This document shows positions 9,082 to 17,770 of a stretch of 64,000 nt of DNA, one piece after another (position 1 is the first letter of the stretch; each line of letters begins with the position of its first letter). The notes under the pieces are model-generated. The model saw only the letters and a list, made by a program, of their open reading frames with translations. It was not told where the DNA came from and made no database searches. The stretch is from Sulfitobacter alexandrii (GTDB lineage Bacteria; Pseudomonadota; Alphaproteobacteria; Rhodobacterales; Rhodobacteraceae), in NCBI RefSeq assembly GCF_001886735.1, contig NZ_CP018081.1:124001-188000 (forward strand), given 5' to 3'. Made by a program: the position numbers and the translations under genes.

Positions 9082-10134
9082 TCAGTAAGGAAACGGCCAG
9101 ATACGGTATGACGACTTCAGGATGTTCCAGCGGTGCATCAGCCCCTTGGGTTCGAGGATCATAAACAATGCGATCACGCCGCCAAGAACGACATTCATGC
9201 CAGCGAACACGATGTCACCGCCAAGGAATGATACCGAGTCGGCGATATTGGGGCCGACCGTCGCGATAATTTCCTGGATGATGCGGATAATGAAGACGCC
9301 GATCAGGGCCCCCACGATTGAACCCATCCCGCCGACGATGATCATCGCGACGAAGAAGATCGAGTGAAACAGGGTGAACTGGTCTACCCCCACGAAGCGG
9401 ATCAGATAGGCCCAAAGCGCCCCGCCGACGCCCGCATAGAAAGCGCCGATCAGGAAGGCATTTGCCTTTGTGGCCGCGACATTGATCCCCATTATACCCG
9501 CGGCCACGTCATCATCCCTGACCGCCACGAAGGCACGGCCGAAGCGTGACCGAACGATCCCGAACGCGCCCGCCACCATGATCGCGGTGACCGCGAAATT
9601 CAGATAGAACTGCGAAGATTCGCTGACAAATCGCAGCCCGAAAAGCTCGGCCGGGGGCACGGTGATACCGTTCGATCCACCCAGCCAGGTAGACGGCAGG
9701 TTCAATACGGCAAAGTGGAACAGGAACTGAGCTGCAATCGTGGTCAGTGCCAGATAGAACCCCTTGATCCGCGCCGCGGTCAAGCCAAAGAGAAAGCCGA
9801 ACAGCGCAGCCGAGAGCCCGGCCAGAGGAATGGTCAGCAGAAACGTAAGGCCGGTCTTCGAGGCCAGTATCGAGGCCGTATAGGCCCCGACCCCCATGAA
9901 AGCCGCCTGACCCAGGTTGATCTGGCCCGCATAGCCGGTGCAGATCTGAAGCCCGACGGCGATGACGGCGCTGATCATCATCATATTCAGGATAGCGATG
10001 ATACGGCTGCTCACCAGGTAAGGCGCCAACAGCAGTAGAGCCATGAATACGACGAGGGCCAGAAACTGCCAGCGCGTTCGGATCAAACGTCTGTCACTGC
10101 GATAGCTTGTCGGGAATACGCCGGAAGGGTCCAT
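9082..10134 (-). CDS. livM: ABC transporter permease, LivM type
   Basis: 350 residues with a hydrophilic N-terminus of about 20 residues, then eight to nine hydrophobic segments. Family motifs are GYAGQINLGQAAFMGVGAY near 85-100 and the EAA-like cytoplasmic loop RDDDVAAGIMGINV. Forms the membrane channel with LivH. The start codon is 3 nt from the LivH stop, so the two are translationally coupled. Confidence 0.94.
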   Translation of the reverse strand: MDPSGVFPTSYRSDRRLIRTRWQFLALVVFMALLLLAPYLVSSRIIAILNMMMISAVIAVGLQICTGYAGQINLGQAAFMGVGAYTASILASKTGLTFLLTIPLAGLSAALFGFLFGLTAARIKGFYLALTTIAAQFLFHFAVLNLPSTWLGGSNGITVPPAELFGLRFVSESSQFYLNFAVTAIMVAGAFGIVRSRFGRAFVAVRDDDVAAGIMGINVAATKANAFLIGAFYAGVGGALWAYLIRFVGVDQFTLFHSIFFVAMIIVGGMGSIVGALIGVFIIRIIQEIIATVGPNIADSVSFLGGDIVFAGMNVVLGGVIALFMILEPKGLMHRWNILKSSYRIWPFPY

Positions 10135-10137
10135 GGA

Positions 10138-11022
10138 TTACACCCGTTCAATTGTGCGCCAGCCGAACAGGCCGGTCGGTCGGATCAGCAGAATGGCAAG
10201 CATGATGATATAGGGGACAACGCTGCCCAGTGACCCTCCGATCAGCGGGTCAAGATAGTTGGTTGTCAGGCTCTGGACGATGCCGATAATCACGCCCGCA
10301 AGGATCAGCCCGCCGATGGATTCCAGCCCGGCAAACAGCGCCACCGGCAGGGCCGCGAACCCGATATCCGAGGCCAGGAAGGTCAGCGATTTGCCGCTGA
10401 GAAAGATCATCGCACCAATTGTGGACAGGATTGCCCCGAGAACCCAGGCAAAGGCAATCGAGCCTTTCACCGAAATGCCCATCGAGGAGGCCACGACGTG
10501 GTCTTCCGCCACGGCGGTCATCCGCAGGCCGGACCGGGTCCGGTTGAAGAACCACGACAGGCCGACGGCGGCGACAATGGTGATGATCCCGCCTATCAGG
10601 AGGTTCATCGGGATCAACATGTCGCCGAGGAACAAGGGTTTCAGCGGGAAAATGATCGGGAAGGGCCGCACGGCGGGACCGAACACAAGCAGCACCAGAC
10701 CGCGCAGCAGGATCAGAAGACCGACGGTGACCATGACCATCGAGAAAACCGATTCACCGATCAGCTTTGTCAGGAAAATCCGTTCGATTGCGTACCCGAC
10801 CAGCCCGGCCAGAACCAGCGAAAGGGGTATCGACAACCAAAGGCTAAGCCCCGCTTGCATCGTTGTGAACCAGACGATGAACCCGCCGATGATCACAAGC
10901 TCGCCCTGCGCGAAGTTGAACACCTTGCTGGCGCGATAAATCACAACAAAGCCCATGGCCACCAGCGAATACAGAAGGCCGATCAAAGCCCCGGTAATGA
11001 TGTCATTGATGAAATAGACCAT
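10138..11022 (-). CDS. livH: ABC transporter permease, LivH type
   Basis: 294 residues with about eight membrane segments, starting MVYFINDIITGALIGLLYS. The family motif GFVVIYRASKVFNFAQGEL is at about 26-44 and the cytoplasmic coupling loop contains AEDHVVASSMGISV. AAAGGAGGT, a near-perfect ribosome site, precedes the ATG. Upstream lies the acyl-CoA ligase gene (15 nt). Confidence 0.94.
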   Translation of the reverse strand: MVYFINDIITGALIGLLYSLVAMGFVVIYRASKVFNFAQGELVIIGGFIVWFTTMQAGLSLWLSIPLSLVLAGLVGYAIERIFLTKLIGESVFSMVMVTVGLLILLRGLVLLVFGPAVRPFPIIFPLKPLFLGDMLIPMNLLIGGIITIVAAVGLSWFFNRTRSGLRMTAVAEDHVVASSMGISVKGSIAFAWVLGAILSTIGAMIFLSGKSLTFLASDIGFAALPVALFAGLESIGGLILAGVIIGIVQSLTTNYLDPLIGGSLGSVVPYIIMLAILLIRPTGLFGWRTIERV

Positions 11023-11037
11023 TGTCGCCGACCTCCT

Positions 11038-13035
11038 TTAAGATTTGGACTGCCGCTTGGCAGCCTTCGATGCGTTTTCAACATCCGACACGCGAACCGT
11101 GGTCTTGAGAACGCCTTGACGACCGTCCTGATAGGTCACAGCGATTTCGAGATCTGTCTCGTCATCGCCAGCATAGATCGCCTCGACGAGCTTGGCATAC
11201 CGTTCCTCCAGAAAGGCCCGGCGAAGCTTTCGGCTGCGGGTCAACTCGCCTTCATCCGGGTCGAGTTCCTTGGGAAAATTCGCAAAACGTGCCACGCGCG
11301 AGCCTTCGGGCAGGAGCGCATTGATGCGCGCCACTTCGCCTTTGATAAGGTCCAGAACTTCGGGTTTCTGCGACAGATCGGTGTAGGTCGAAAAGCTGAT
11401 CTTGTTCTCTTCCGCCCAACGCCCGAGAACTTCCATATCGATATTGATAAGCGCGCTGACGAAATTCCGGCGTTCGTCGCCCAATGTCATGAGGTCCTTG
11501 ATGAAGGGGCTATACCGCAACCGCGTTTCGATGAACTGCGGCGGATAGCTGTGACCGTTTGCCAGGCGGCGCATGTCCTTGACACGGTCAAAGAACAATA
11601 GCTCGCCGTCGTCGGTCATCGAGACCGCATCACCGGTCTTGTACCAACCGTCTTCGGTCAGCACCTCTGCGGTCTTTTCGGGCTTGCCGTGATAGCCGCC
11701 GAAGCCCGATCCGCCACGCACCTGAAGCTCCCCTTCGTCCGAGACCCTGTATTCCAGCGGTTCGCCGTAGTTCGTGTTGCTTTGCATCCAGCTGCCGCTG
11801 GTTTCCAGCTGATAGCTTTCGCCGACATGCGCGGTCAGAAGGCCGATTTCGGTCGCGCCATACACGTTGCGCAGCTTAACCCCCATCGCGTGGAACATAC
11901 GAAAGACGTCAGGTGCCATCAGGGCGCCGCCGCTCATTGCGTTTTTGGCCTTACCAAGGCCAAGATTGTCGCGCAGGTGATGCAGCACCAGAGCTTCGGC
12001 AAAGGGAAGCTGCAGGCGTGCGGCAAGGCTGGGGCTACGCCCTTCCAGCCGCTCGACGTAAACGTTGCGGCCAACCTTCATGCCCCAATTGTACATCGCA
12101 TTGCGGAACTTGCCCGCGCCCAGCATCCGGGCCTGAACGATGGAGGCGAGGTTTTCCCACTGGCGCGGACTGAACACCAGTGCATCAACCGCCAGTTCGC
12201 GAATGTTGGTCAGTACGTCTTCAGGGCCTTCGGGAAAATTGACGACCATGGGCGCGATCAAACCGATCGACAGGCCGAAAATCTGTTCCGTGACCCAGGC
12301 AGGCGAAATGTAGGTCAGGTATTCGGTGCCCGGCGCGATTTCGATTGCCCCCATCACCCGCGAGCAATTGTCGAACAGGTAGCGATGGCTGATGACAACG
12401 CCCTTGGGTTTTCCCGTGGTCCCCGAAGTATAGGACAGCAAGGCGGTATCGTCCGCCCGTCCACGTTTTACGTGTTCTTCAAATCTGGCGGGTTCCTTGG
12501 CGTGGATCTGACGCCCTGCCGCGCTCACACTTTCAAACGAATGCAACAGGGGATGATCATAGCCCCACAGACCGGAATCGTCCCAGTAAACGACCGCCAG
12601 GGCGCCCGAGTACTTGCCCGCAATCTCGATGCATTTATCGACCTGCTCCTGATCCTGCGCCAGAAAAACCCGCGTTTGCGAGTCTTCGGCCAGATACAGA
12701 ATCTCTTCAGCGTTTTGATCCGGATAGACAGACAGGACTTTGCCGCCTAACGACTGGACGGCGTATTCAGCCCAGAAATGTTCGGGTTCGTTTTCGCCAA
12801 TCATCATGACGGATTCGCCAGCCGACAAGCCCAGGTTCTCCAACCCGAGAGCCAGGGCGCGAACCCTGTCAAGAACATCGGCCCAGGTGAATTCACGCCA
12901 GATGCCCAGGCGCTTGTGCCGTTCGGCGAGGTTGGTCGGTGTGGATGTCGCTCGCGCGAGCAAAACCTGCGGCAGGGTTTCGCTATGTGTCACTGCTGGG
13001 TCCGAAAAGACCATTGCTGTCCGTTGTTTGACCAT
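11038..13035 (-). CDS. AMP-forming long-chain acyl-CoA ligase (FadD15-like), inside ABC operon
   Basis: 665 residues. Adenylate-forming enzyme: P-loop LLSYTSGTTGKPKG at about 199-212, NVYGATEIG adenine-binding motif, YKTGDAV hinge and C-terminal lid with the TRSRKLRR catalytic-lysine region. It is the long-chain subgroup of about 600-660 residues that begins with a near N-terminal LPQVLLARA segment. It converts an imported acid plus ATP and CoA to acyl-CoA, AMP and PPi at the cytoplasmic face. The gene sits between livG and livH, both within 16 nt, so uptake and activation are co-expressed. That placement is the best evidence that the importer carries a carboxylic acid. Confidence 0.93.
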   Translation of the reverse strand: MVKQRTAMVFSDPAVTHSETLPQVLLARATSTPTNLAERHKRLGIWREFTWADVLDRVRALALGLENLGLSAGESVMMIGENEPEHFWAEYAVQSLGGKVLSVYPDQNAEEILYLAEDSQTRVFLAQDQEQVDKCIEIAGKYSGALAVVYWDDSGLWGYDHPLLHSFESVSAAGRQIHAKEPARFEEHVKRGRADDTALLSYTSGTTGKPKGVVISHRYLFDNCSRVMGAIEIAPGTEYLTYISPAWVTEQIFGLSIGLIAPMVVNFPEGPEDVLTNIRELAVDALVFSPRQWENLASIVQARMLGAGKFRNAMYNWGMKVGRNVYVERLEGRSPSLAARLQLPFAEALVLHHLRDNLGLGKAKNAMSGGALMAPDVFRMFHAMGVKLRNVYGATEIGLLTAHVGESYQLETSGSWMQSNTNYGEPLEYRVSDEGELQVRGGSGFGGYHGKPEKTAEVLTEDGWYKTGDAVSMTDDGELLFFDRVKDMRRLANGHSYPPQFIETRLRYSPFIKDLMTLGDERRNFVSALINIDMEVLGRWAEENKISFSTYTDLSQKPEVLDLIKGEVARINALLPEGSRVARFANFPKELDPDEGELTRSRKLRRAFLEERYAKLVEAIYAGDDETDLEIAVTYQDGRQGVLKTTVRVSDVENASKAAKRQSKS

Positions 13036-13039
13036 GCCG

Positions 13040-13819
13040 CTACCCCAGATATGCCTTTATGACAGCCGGGTCCTTCTGGATTTCTTCCGGGGTGCCTTCG
13101 GCGATGACCCGCCCGAAATCCAGCACCACGATCCGGTCGGCAAGGTCCATCACGACGCCCATGTCGTGCTCCACCAGAACTACCGGAATCTTGCGCGCCT
13201 CGCGCACATCGAGAATGAAGCGCGCCAGGTCTTCTTTTTCCTCCGAGTTCATGCCGGCCATCGGTTCATCCATCAGCAGGATCGACGGTTCCTGCGCCAA
13301 TGCACGGCCCAGATCGACACGCTTGCGCAACCCATACCCCAACGTGCCCACGGGCCGGTTGCGGATTGCCTCGATCTCGAGAAAATCGATGATCTCCTCT
13401 GCGGCTTCACGATGTTCCGATTCCTCGCGCATCACGGGACCGAACTGGAAAAAGGCCTGGACTACATTCGATTTCATCAGCATGTGGCGGCCGATCATAA
13501 TGTTTTCCACCACCGTCTGCCCGGCAAAAAGATGGGTGCCCTGAAACGTCCGCGCCAGACCGCGCCGGGCGATCTGGTCAACACGCAGGCCGGTCACGTC
13601 CTGCCCGGACAATTCGACACGGCCCTTCTGCGGACGGTAGAAGCCCGCAGTCACGTTCAGAAGTGATGTTTTTCCGGCACCATTCGGACCGATAATTGCA
13701 AGCAATTCATCGTCGGCCACGGAGATGCTCACATCGTCGAGCGCGGTCACACCGCCAAATTTCAAAGTTGCGCCACGCACCGCAAGCGGTGACGATACGT
13801 GCCCGTTATTCGTGGTCAT
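13040..13819 (-). CDS. livG: ABC transporter ATP-binding protein, LivG type
   Basis: 259 residues from ATG 13819; an extension to 13876 is possible but lacks the family N-terminus. Walker A IGPNGAGKT at 43-51 and Walker B SILLMDEPMAGM. The signature region is degenerate (LGYGLRKRVDLGRAL instead of LSGGQ), as is common in LivG subfamilies attached to acid importers. The end of the protein has EGTPEEIQKDPAVIKAYLG. First gene of the seven-gene transporter operon; its promoter carries the TCTAACA-type operator at 13975-13990. Confidence 0.93.
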   Translation of the reverse strand: MTTNNGHVSSPLAVRGATLKFGGVTALDDVSISVADDELLAIIGPNGAGKTSLLNVTAGFYRPQKGRVELSGQDVTGLRVDQIARRGLARTFQGTHLFAGQTVVENIMIGRHMLMKSNVVQAFFQFGPVMREESEHREAAEEIIDFLEIEAIRNRPVGTLGYGLRKRVDLGRALAQEPSILLMDEPMAGMNSEEKEDLARFILDVREARKIPVVLVEHDMGVVMDLADRIVVLDFGRVIAEGTPEEIQKDPAVIKAYLG

Positions 13820-13972
13820 GTTACAACCCGTGCTTTTCCCCAACACCTCATGGAGGCACGCATAGCCTGACCGCACGGTTTTCCGTTGGTTACGAGTTTT
13901 CCTCGCATCGTTCCTCCTCCCACCTCTTAATTCAGAGGTTTGCCTGGTCTATTTTACCAAGTCTCTCCGCGC

Positions 13973-14002
13973 AGCCTAACAGATGTTAGAAAAATTGGTC
14001 AA
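13973..14002 (-). promoter_or_regulatory. promoter with TetR-type operator for the importer operon
   Basis: On the minus strand: -35 TTGACC (13997-14002), 18-nt spacer, -10 TAGGCT (13973-13978). An inverted repeat CCTAACA-GA-TGTTAGA lies at 13975-13990, covering the -10 and most of the spacer; only the outermost base departs from the window consensus. Binding here should block RNA polymerase. Confidence 0.7.
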
Positions 14003-14031
14003 CAACTGAATCCGCTACCAAAGGAAACCGA

Positions 14032-14871
14032 TCAGACAGCCGCGTACTCTGCGGAAAAGCTTCGAAGACCGTTTTGATCCTGACACCAGACTGTCCCGGA
14101 GGTGCCGGTCTCTTCATTGTGCAGTTGCAATTCGCAGGGCAGGGTGAGTGGCGCGAGGCCGCGGAACGAAAACCGGTGGGGCGATGTTTTCAACGCATCC
14201 GCCGCCAGATTCAGAAGCAGCGTGGCCTGCAATGGGCCATGCACAACAAGCCCGGAATAGGCTTCGGTTTCGGTGGCGTAGACGTAATCATAGTGAATGC
14301 GATGGGCATTGAACGTCAGCGCCGAATAGCGAAACAGAAGAACAGGATCCGGTGTCAGCGTCGATCTAAGCGTGGTGGGGTCACCCGCGTCAGCTGCGCT
14401 CTCGCCCGTGCGGGGGGTGGAAATCTCACGATAAACGATCGTTTGCTGCTCCCGGATACAAAGCCGGTTGCCACTCAGATACTCATGTTCGACGGTCACA
14501 AACACCAATGGTCCACTACGGCCCTGCTTGGCCACAATATCCCTGATCGAAGAGCGCCGGGTGATGGTTTCGCCGATTTTCAGCGGCGCGATATGTTTAA
14601 CATCGCCGCCGGCCCACATCCGGGCGGGCAGCGGGACAGGGGGTAGGAATCCACCCCTTGCGGCATGGCCGTCTTCTGACAGGGCGGTCGCTGGCACGGT
14701 ATCAAGGGAAATGCACCAATGAATTCCCAGCGGGACATCGCCTGATCCGTCCCAAAGATGCGGACCGAGCGTGGCGCGGAATTTGTCGATCAGCCCCTCC
14801 GTCAGAACGTCTTCTTTAGTCTCGGTGCGTCCCAGCCAGGGCGCCAGCGCGTCAAGGTCGATCTCACCCAT
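14032..14871 (-). CDS. FAS1-like/MaoC-like dehydratase (mesaconyl-C4-CoA hydratase family)
   Basis: 279 residues from ATG 14871 (MGEIDLDALAPWLGR). It is a double-hotdog protein resembling mesaconyl-C4-CoA or 3-methylfumaryl-CoA hydratases. The N-terminal hotdog has the motif FLPPVPLPARMWAGGDV. The C-terminal MaoC-type half has ALTFNAHRIHYDYVYA and LVVHGPLQATLLLNLAAD. The known family members hydrate branched C4-C5 dicarboxyl-CoA esters. Last gene of the eleven-gene operon; the dehydrogenase ends 11 nt upstream. A role in hydrating an unsaturated, possibly carboxylated, acyl-CoA made by the operon's carboxylase is plausible but inferred. Confidence 0.87.
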   Translation of the reverse strand: MGEIDLDALAPWLGRTETKEDVLTEGLIDKFRATLGPHLWDGSGDVPLGIHWCISLDTVPATALSEDGHAARGGFLPPVPLPARMWAGGDVKHIAPLKIGETITRRSSIRDIVAKQGRSGPLVFVTVEHEYLSGNRLCIREQQTIVYREISTPRTGESAADAGDPTTLRSTLTPDPVLLFRYSALTFNAHRIHYDYVYATETEAYSGLVVHGPLQATLLLNLAADALKTSPHRFSFRGLAPLTLPCELQLHNEETGTSGTVWCQDQNGLRSFSAEYAAV

Positions 14872-14882
14872 AATCCTGGCCT

Positions 14883-16046
14883 TCAGAACGATCTTGGCAT
14901 GCCGAGGATATGTTCTCCGACATATGACAGGATCAGGTTGGTCGAGATCGGGGCGACCTGATAGAGGCGCGCCTCGCGGAACTTGCGCTCGACATCGTAT
15001 TCCCGTGCGAAACCGAAGCCGCCATGGGTCTGGATGCAGGCATTGGCCGCTTCCCAGCTGGCCTCCGAAGCCAGCAGCTTGGCCATATTCGCCTGTGCTC
15101 CGCAATCCAGCCCAGCATCGAACCGCCTGCAGGCTTCAAAGCGCATCAGATTGGCGGCCTCGATGTTCACATAGGACCTGGCGATAGGGAATTGCACGCC
15201 CTGGTTCTGGCCGATGGGGCGGTCAAAGACCATGCGGTCGCCGGCATAGGTGCGGGCCTTGTCGACGAACCAGTATCCATCACCGATACATTCCGCCGCA
15301 ATCAGGGTACGTTCGGCGTTCAGCCCGTCAAGAATATGGTAAAATCCGCGCCCCTCGGTCCCGATCAGGTTCTCGGCGGGGATTTCCAGGTTGTCGAAAA
15401 ACACTTCATTGGTTTCGTGGCCGGGCATATTGGCGATGGGGCGGACCTCCATGCCGTTGCCGACCGCCTCTTTCAGATCGACCATGAAGATCGACAGGCC
15501 CTGCGATTTCTTCTTGACCTCGGCCAGCGGCGTGGTGCGTGCCAGCAGGATCATCAGGTCGGAATGCTGGATACGGCTGATCCAGACCTTCTGGCCATTG
15601 ATCTCATACCGGTCGCCCTTTTTCACCGCCGTGGTCTTCAGTTTGGTGGTGTCGGTGCCGGTGGTCGGTTCGGTCACGGCCATGGATTGCAGGCGCAATT
15701 CGCCGCTGGCGATGCCGGGCAGATATTTCTGTTTCTGCTCCTCCGAACCATGCCGCAGCAGCGTGCCCATATTGTACATCTGCCCGTGGCAATGGCCCGC
15801 GTTGCCGCCGCAGCGGTTCACCTCCTCCATGATGATCGAGGCTTCCGTCAGGCCCAGACCCGAGCCGCCGTATTCTTCTGGGATCATCGCGGCGAGCCAG
15901 CCCTCGCGGGTCAGCGCATCGACGAATTCCTCGGGGTAGGTTTCATCCTCGCCGAACTTGCGATGATATTCTGGCGGAAACTGCGCGCAAAGTGCGCGCA
16001 AGGCGTCGCGCAGATCGGTGTGAGTGTCTGGGGCTGACGTCTGCAT
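14883..16046 (-). CDS. acyl-CoA dehydrogenase
   Basis: 387 residues. All domains are present: N-terminal helical part with YPEEFVDALTREGWLAAMIPEEYGG, middle-domain VTEPTTGTDTTKLKT, and a C-terminal domain with IQTHGGFGFAREYDVERKFREARLYQ. The Glu in GLNAERTLIAAE is the likely base; the C-terminal APISTNLILSY has no acidic residue at the MCAD position. Similar to the dehydrogenase at 438-1601 throughout, so the two may be paralogues. The citrate-synthase-like gene ends 3 nt before its ATG. Confidence 0.92.
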   Translation of the reverse strand: MQTSAPDTHTDLRDALRALCAQFPPEYHRKFGEDETYPEEFVDALTREGWLAAMIPEEYGGSGLGLTEASIIMEEVNRCGGNAGHCHGQMYNMGTLLRHGSEEQKQKYLPGIASGELRLQSMAVTEPTTGTDTTKLKTTAVKKGDRYEINGQKVWISRIQHSDLMILLARTTPLAEVKKKSQGLSIFMVDLKEAVGNGMEVRPIANMPGHETNEVFFDNLEIPAENLIGTEGRGFYHILDGLNAERTLIAAECIGDGYWFVDKARTYAGDRMVFDRPIGQNQGVQFPIARSYVNIEAANLMRFEACRRFDAGLDCGAQANMAKLLASEASWEAANACIQTHGGFGFAREYDVERKFREARLYQVAPISTNLILSYVGEHILGMPRSF

Positions 16047-16049
16047 CGG

Positions 16050-16844
16050 TTACTTCGCTCCTGAACCCGACGTTTCAAGAATTTCCTGCTCGGCACGCTG
16101 CCAAAGCTCATAGGAAATCGGGTTTTCGCTCTCTTCGAGGATATGACCGACCAGACCGATGGCGCGTGCCATGACGCCAAAGCCCCGCACGATCTTCCAG
16201 GGGAAGCCAAATTCACAGCAGATTGCTCCGATCGCCCCGGTGGCGTTAATCGGCAGCATCTTACCCGATTTTTCTTCGGCAACGGCCTGAATTTTCTGGA
16301 TCAACTCGATGTATTCACCGGACTTGCCGTTCTCGGCAGCGATCTGGAACAGGCGAGGTGTGCGCGGATCGACCGGCTTGTGCACCGGATGTCCGAGCCC
16401 CGGCACGATCATCTTGCGGGCGCGGAATTTTTCCACCGTCTCGACGGCCAGCGCATCCAGATCGACACCGGTGCCCAACTTGTCCTGTGGCAGTGCCTCG
16501 TAAAGCATTTTCGAGGCACCTTCCATAGAACCGACAAAGACGGTGCCCAGCCCACACAAGCCAGCCGCCACAGCCGCCTGAAGCGATTCCGGCGCCCCCA
16601 TATAGGTCATCCGCGCCGCCAGGGCCGATGGCGTGATGCCATGTTCGACAAGGGTGATGATGATGGCGTTGAAGACGCGGCTTTCCTCGAGCGTGGCCTT
16701 GCGGCCCGTCAATTGCAGAAAGGCCAGATCGCCCAGGTTCATGTGGCCGAGGATTTCGTTCGGCAAGTCGAGCCCGCGCACGCAGATCTTGTCGGGGGTG
16801 CTCCAGGCAATGTCGGAGCTGATTTTTTCTTTGCGTTTTCCCAT
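16050..16844 (-). CDS. citrate-synthase-like protein (citryl-CoA lyase family)
   Basis: 264 residues from ATG 16844, whose A and T overlap the SDR stop (TAATG). Much shorter than citrate synthase (about 430) and similar in size to citryl-CoA lyase (Ccl). Conserved blocks of the superfamily are VEHGITPSALAAR (His274 region), GLGHPVHKPVDPR (His320 region) and a C-terminal ARAIGLVGHILEE helix. The block that normally holds the general-base Asp (NVDFYSG or NVDGAT) reads PINATGAIGA, so that Asp appears to be missing. It may cleave or condense an acyl-CoA by modified chemistry. Operon partners are an HMG-CoA lyase-like enzyme and a MaoC-like hydratase. Confidence 0.8.
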   Translation of the reverse strand: MGKRKEKISSDIAWSTPDKICVRGLDLPNEILGHMNLGDLAFLQLTGRKATLEESRVFNAIIITLVEHGITPSALAARMTYMGAPESLQAAVAAGLCGLGTVFVGSMEGASKMLYEALPQDKLGTGVDLDALAVETVEKFRARKMIVPGLGHPVHKPVDPRTPRLFQIAAENGKSGEYIELIQKIQAVAEEKSGKMLPINATGAIGAICCEFGFPWKIVRGFGVMARAIGLVGHILEESENPISYELWQRAEQEILETSGSGAK

Positions 16845-17758
16845 TAGACCGGATCCCACGAAAAGACATCCGCCGAAACTTCGAGCGGTGTGAATTGCGA
16901 TTTGAGCGCGGGAATGGCGCGCTCGGCGATTTCATCGGCGGTCCAGCCGTCACCGGAGTGGACGGACCGGAGCGGGCGGGGCTGGTTGAACAGGAATATC
17001 TCGTTCATCCGCACTGCAAAGATTTGCCCCGACACATCCGCCGCGCGGTCGCTCATCAGGTAACAGGCCATCGGCGCGACCTTGGCGGGGGTCATCTTCT
17101 TGACCTTCTCGACCCGCGCCTTCTGTTCCTCCGTGTCGGTCTTGATCGACGATATCATCCGGCTCCAGGCGAAGGGCGCGATGCAGTTTGACCGCACGTT
17201 CCAGCGTTTCAGGTCGAGCGCTACCGATTTCGAGAAGGCCGCGATGCCCAGCTTTGCCGCCGAATAATTCGCCTGCGCCAGATTGCCGATCAGCCCCGAG
17301 GTCGAGGTCATGTGCACGAGCGCGCCGCTTTCCTGTTCGCGGAAATAGTCGGCGGCCGCGCGGCTGGTATTGAAGGCACCATAAAGATGGACCTTCACCA
17401 CCGCGTCGAAATCCTCATAGGTCATCTTGTGGAAGTAACCGTCGCGCAGAATGCCGGCGTTGTTTACCACCGCGTCGATGCGACCGAATTCCTTGACCCC
17501 GGCTTCGATCATCGCGCGCGCGGCATCGGGATCGGTGACAGAGCCGCCATCGGCAATGGCATCGCCCCCAGCGGCCCTGATCTCTTCGACGACTTTCTGC
17601 GCCGCAGTTTCTGTCTGACCGGTGCCTTTCAGGGATGCGCCCAGATCATTGACCACCACGGCGGCGCCTTCGGTAGCTGCCATCAAGGCGATATCACGCC
17701 CGATCCCACCGCCGGCCCCGGTGACCAGAACGACCTTTCCGTCAAGTGCTTTTGTCAT
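16844..17758 (-). CDS. SDR-family oxidoreductase, MFE-2-type (304 aa)
   Basis: 304 residues. TGAGGGIG loop at 14-21, the conserved VVVNDLGASLKGTG of the 17beta-HSD4/multifunctional-enzyme-2 branch, NNAGILRDG, and YSAAKLG with catalytic Tyr and Lys. About 50 extra residues follow the usual SDR end (from RPLRSVHSGDGWT on), typical of this long subgroup. These enzymes oxidise 3-hydroxyacyl-CoA with NAD. Start ATG has an upstream AAGAAGATG context and lies 12 nt after the lyase gene. Confidence 0.9.
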   Translation of the reverse strand: MTKALDGKVVLVTGAGGGIGRDIALMAATEGAAVVVNDLGASLKGTGQTETAAQKVVEEIRAAGGDAIADGGSVTDPDAARAMIEAGVKEFGRIDAVVNNAGILRDGYFHKMTYEDFDAVVKVHLYGAFNTSRAAADYFREQESGALVHMTSTSGLIGNLAQANYSAAKLGIAAFSKSVALDLKRWNVRSNCIAPFAWSRMISSIKTDTEEQKARVEKVKKMTPAKVAPMACYLMSDRAADVSGQIFAVRMNEIFLFNQPRPLRSVHSGDGWTADEIAERAIPALKSQFTPLEVSADVFSWDPV

Positions 17759-17770
17759 CTTCTTGCTCCC

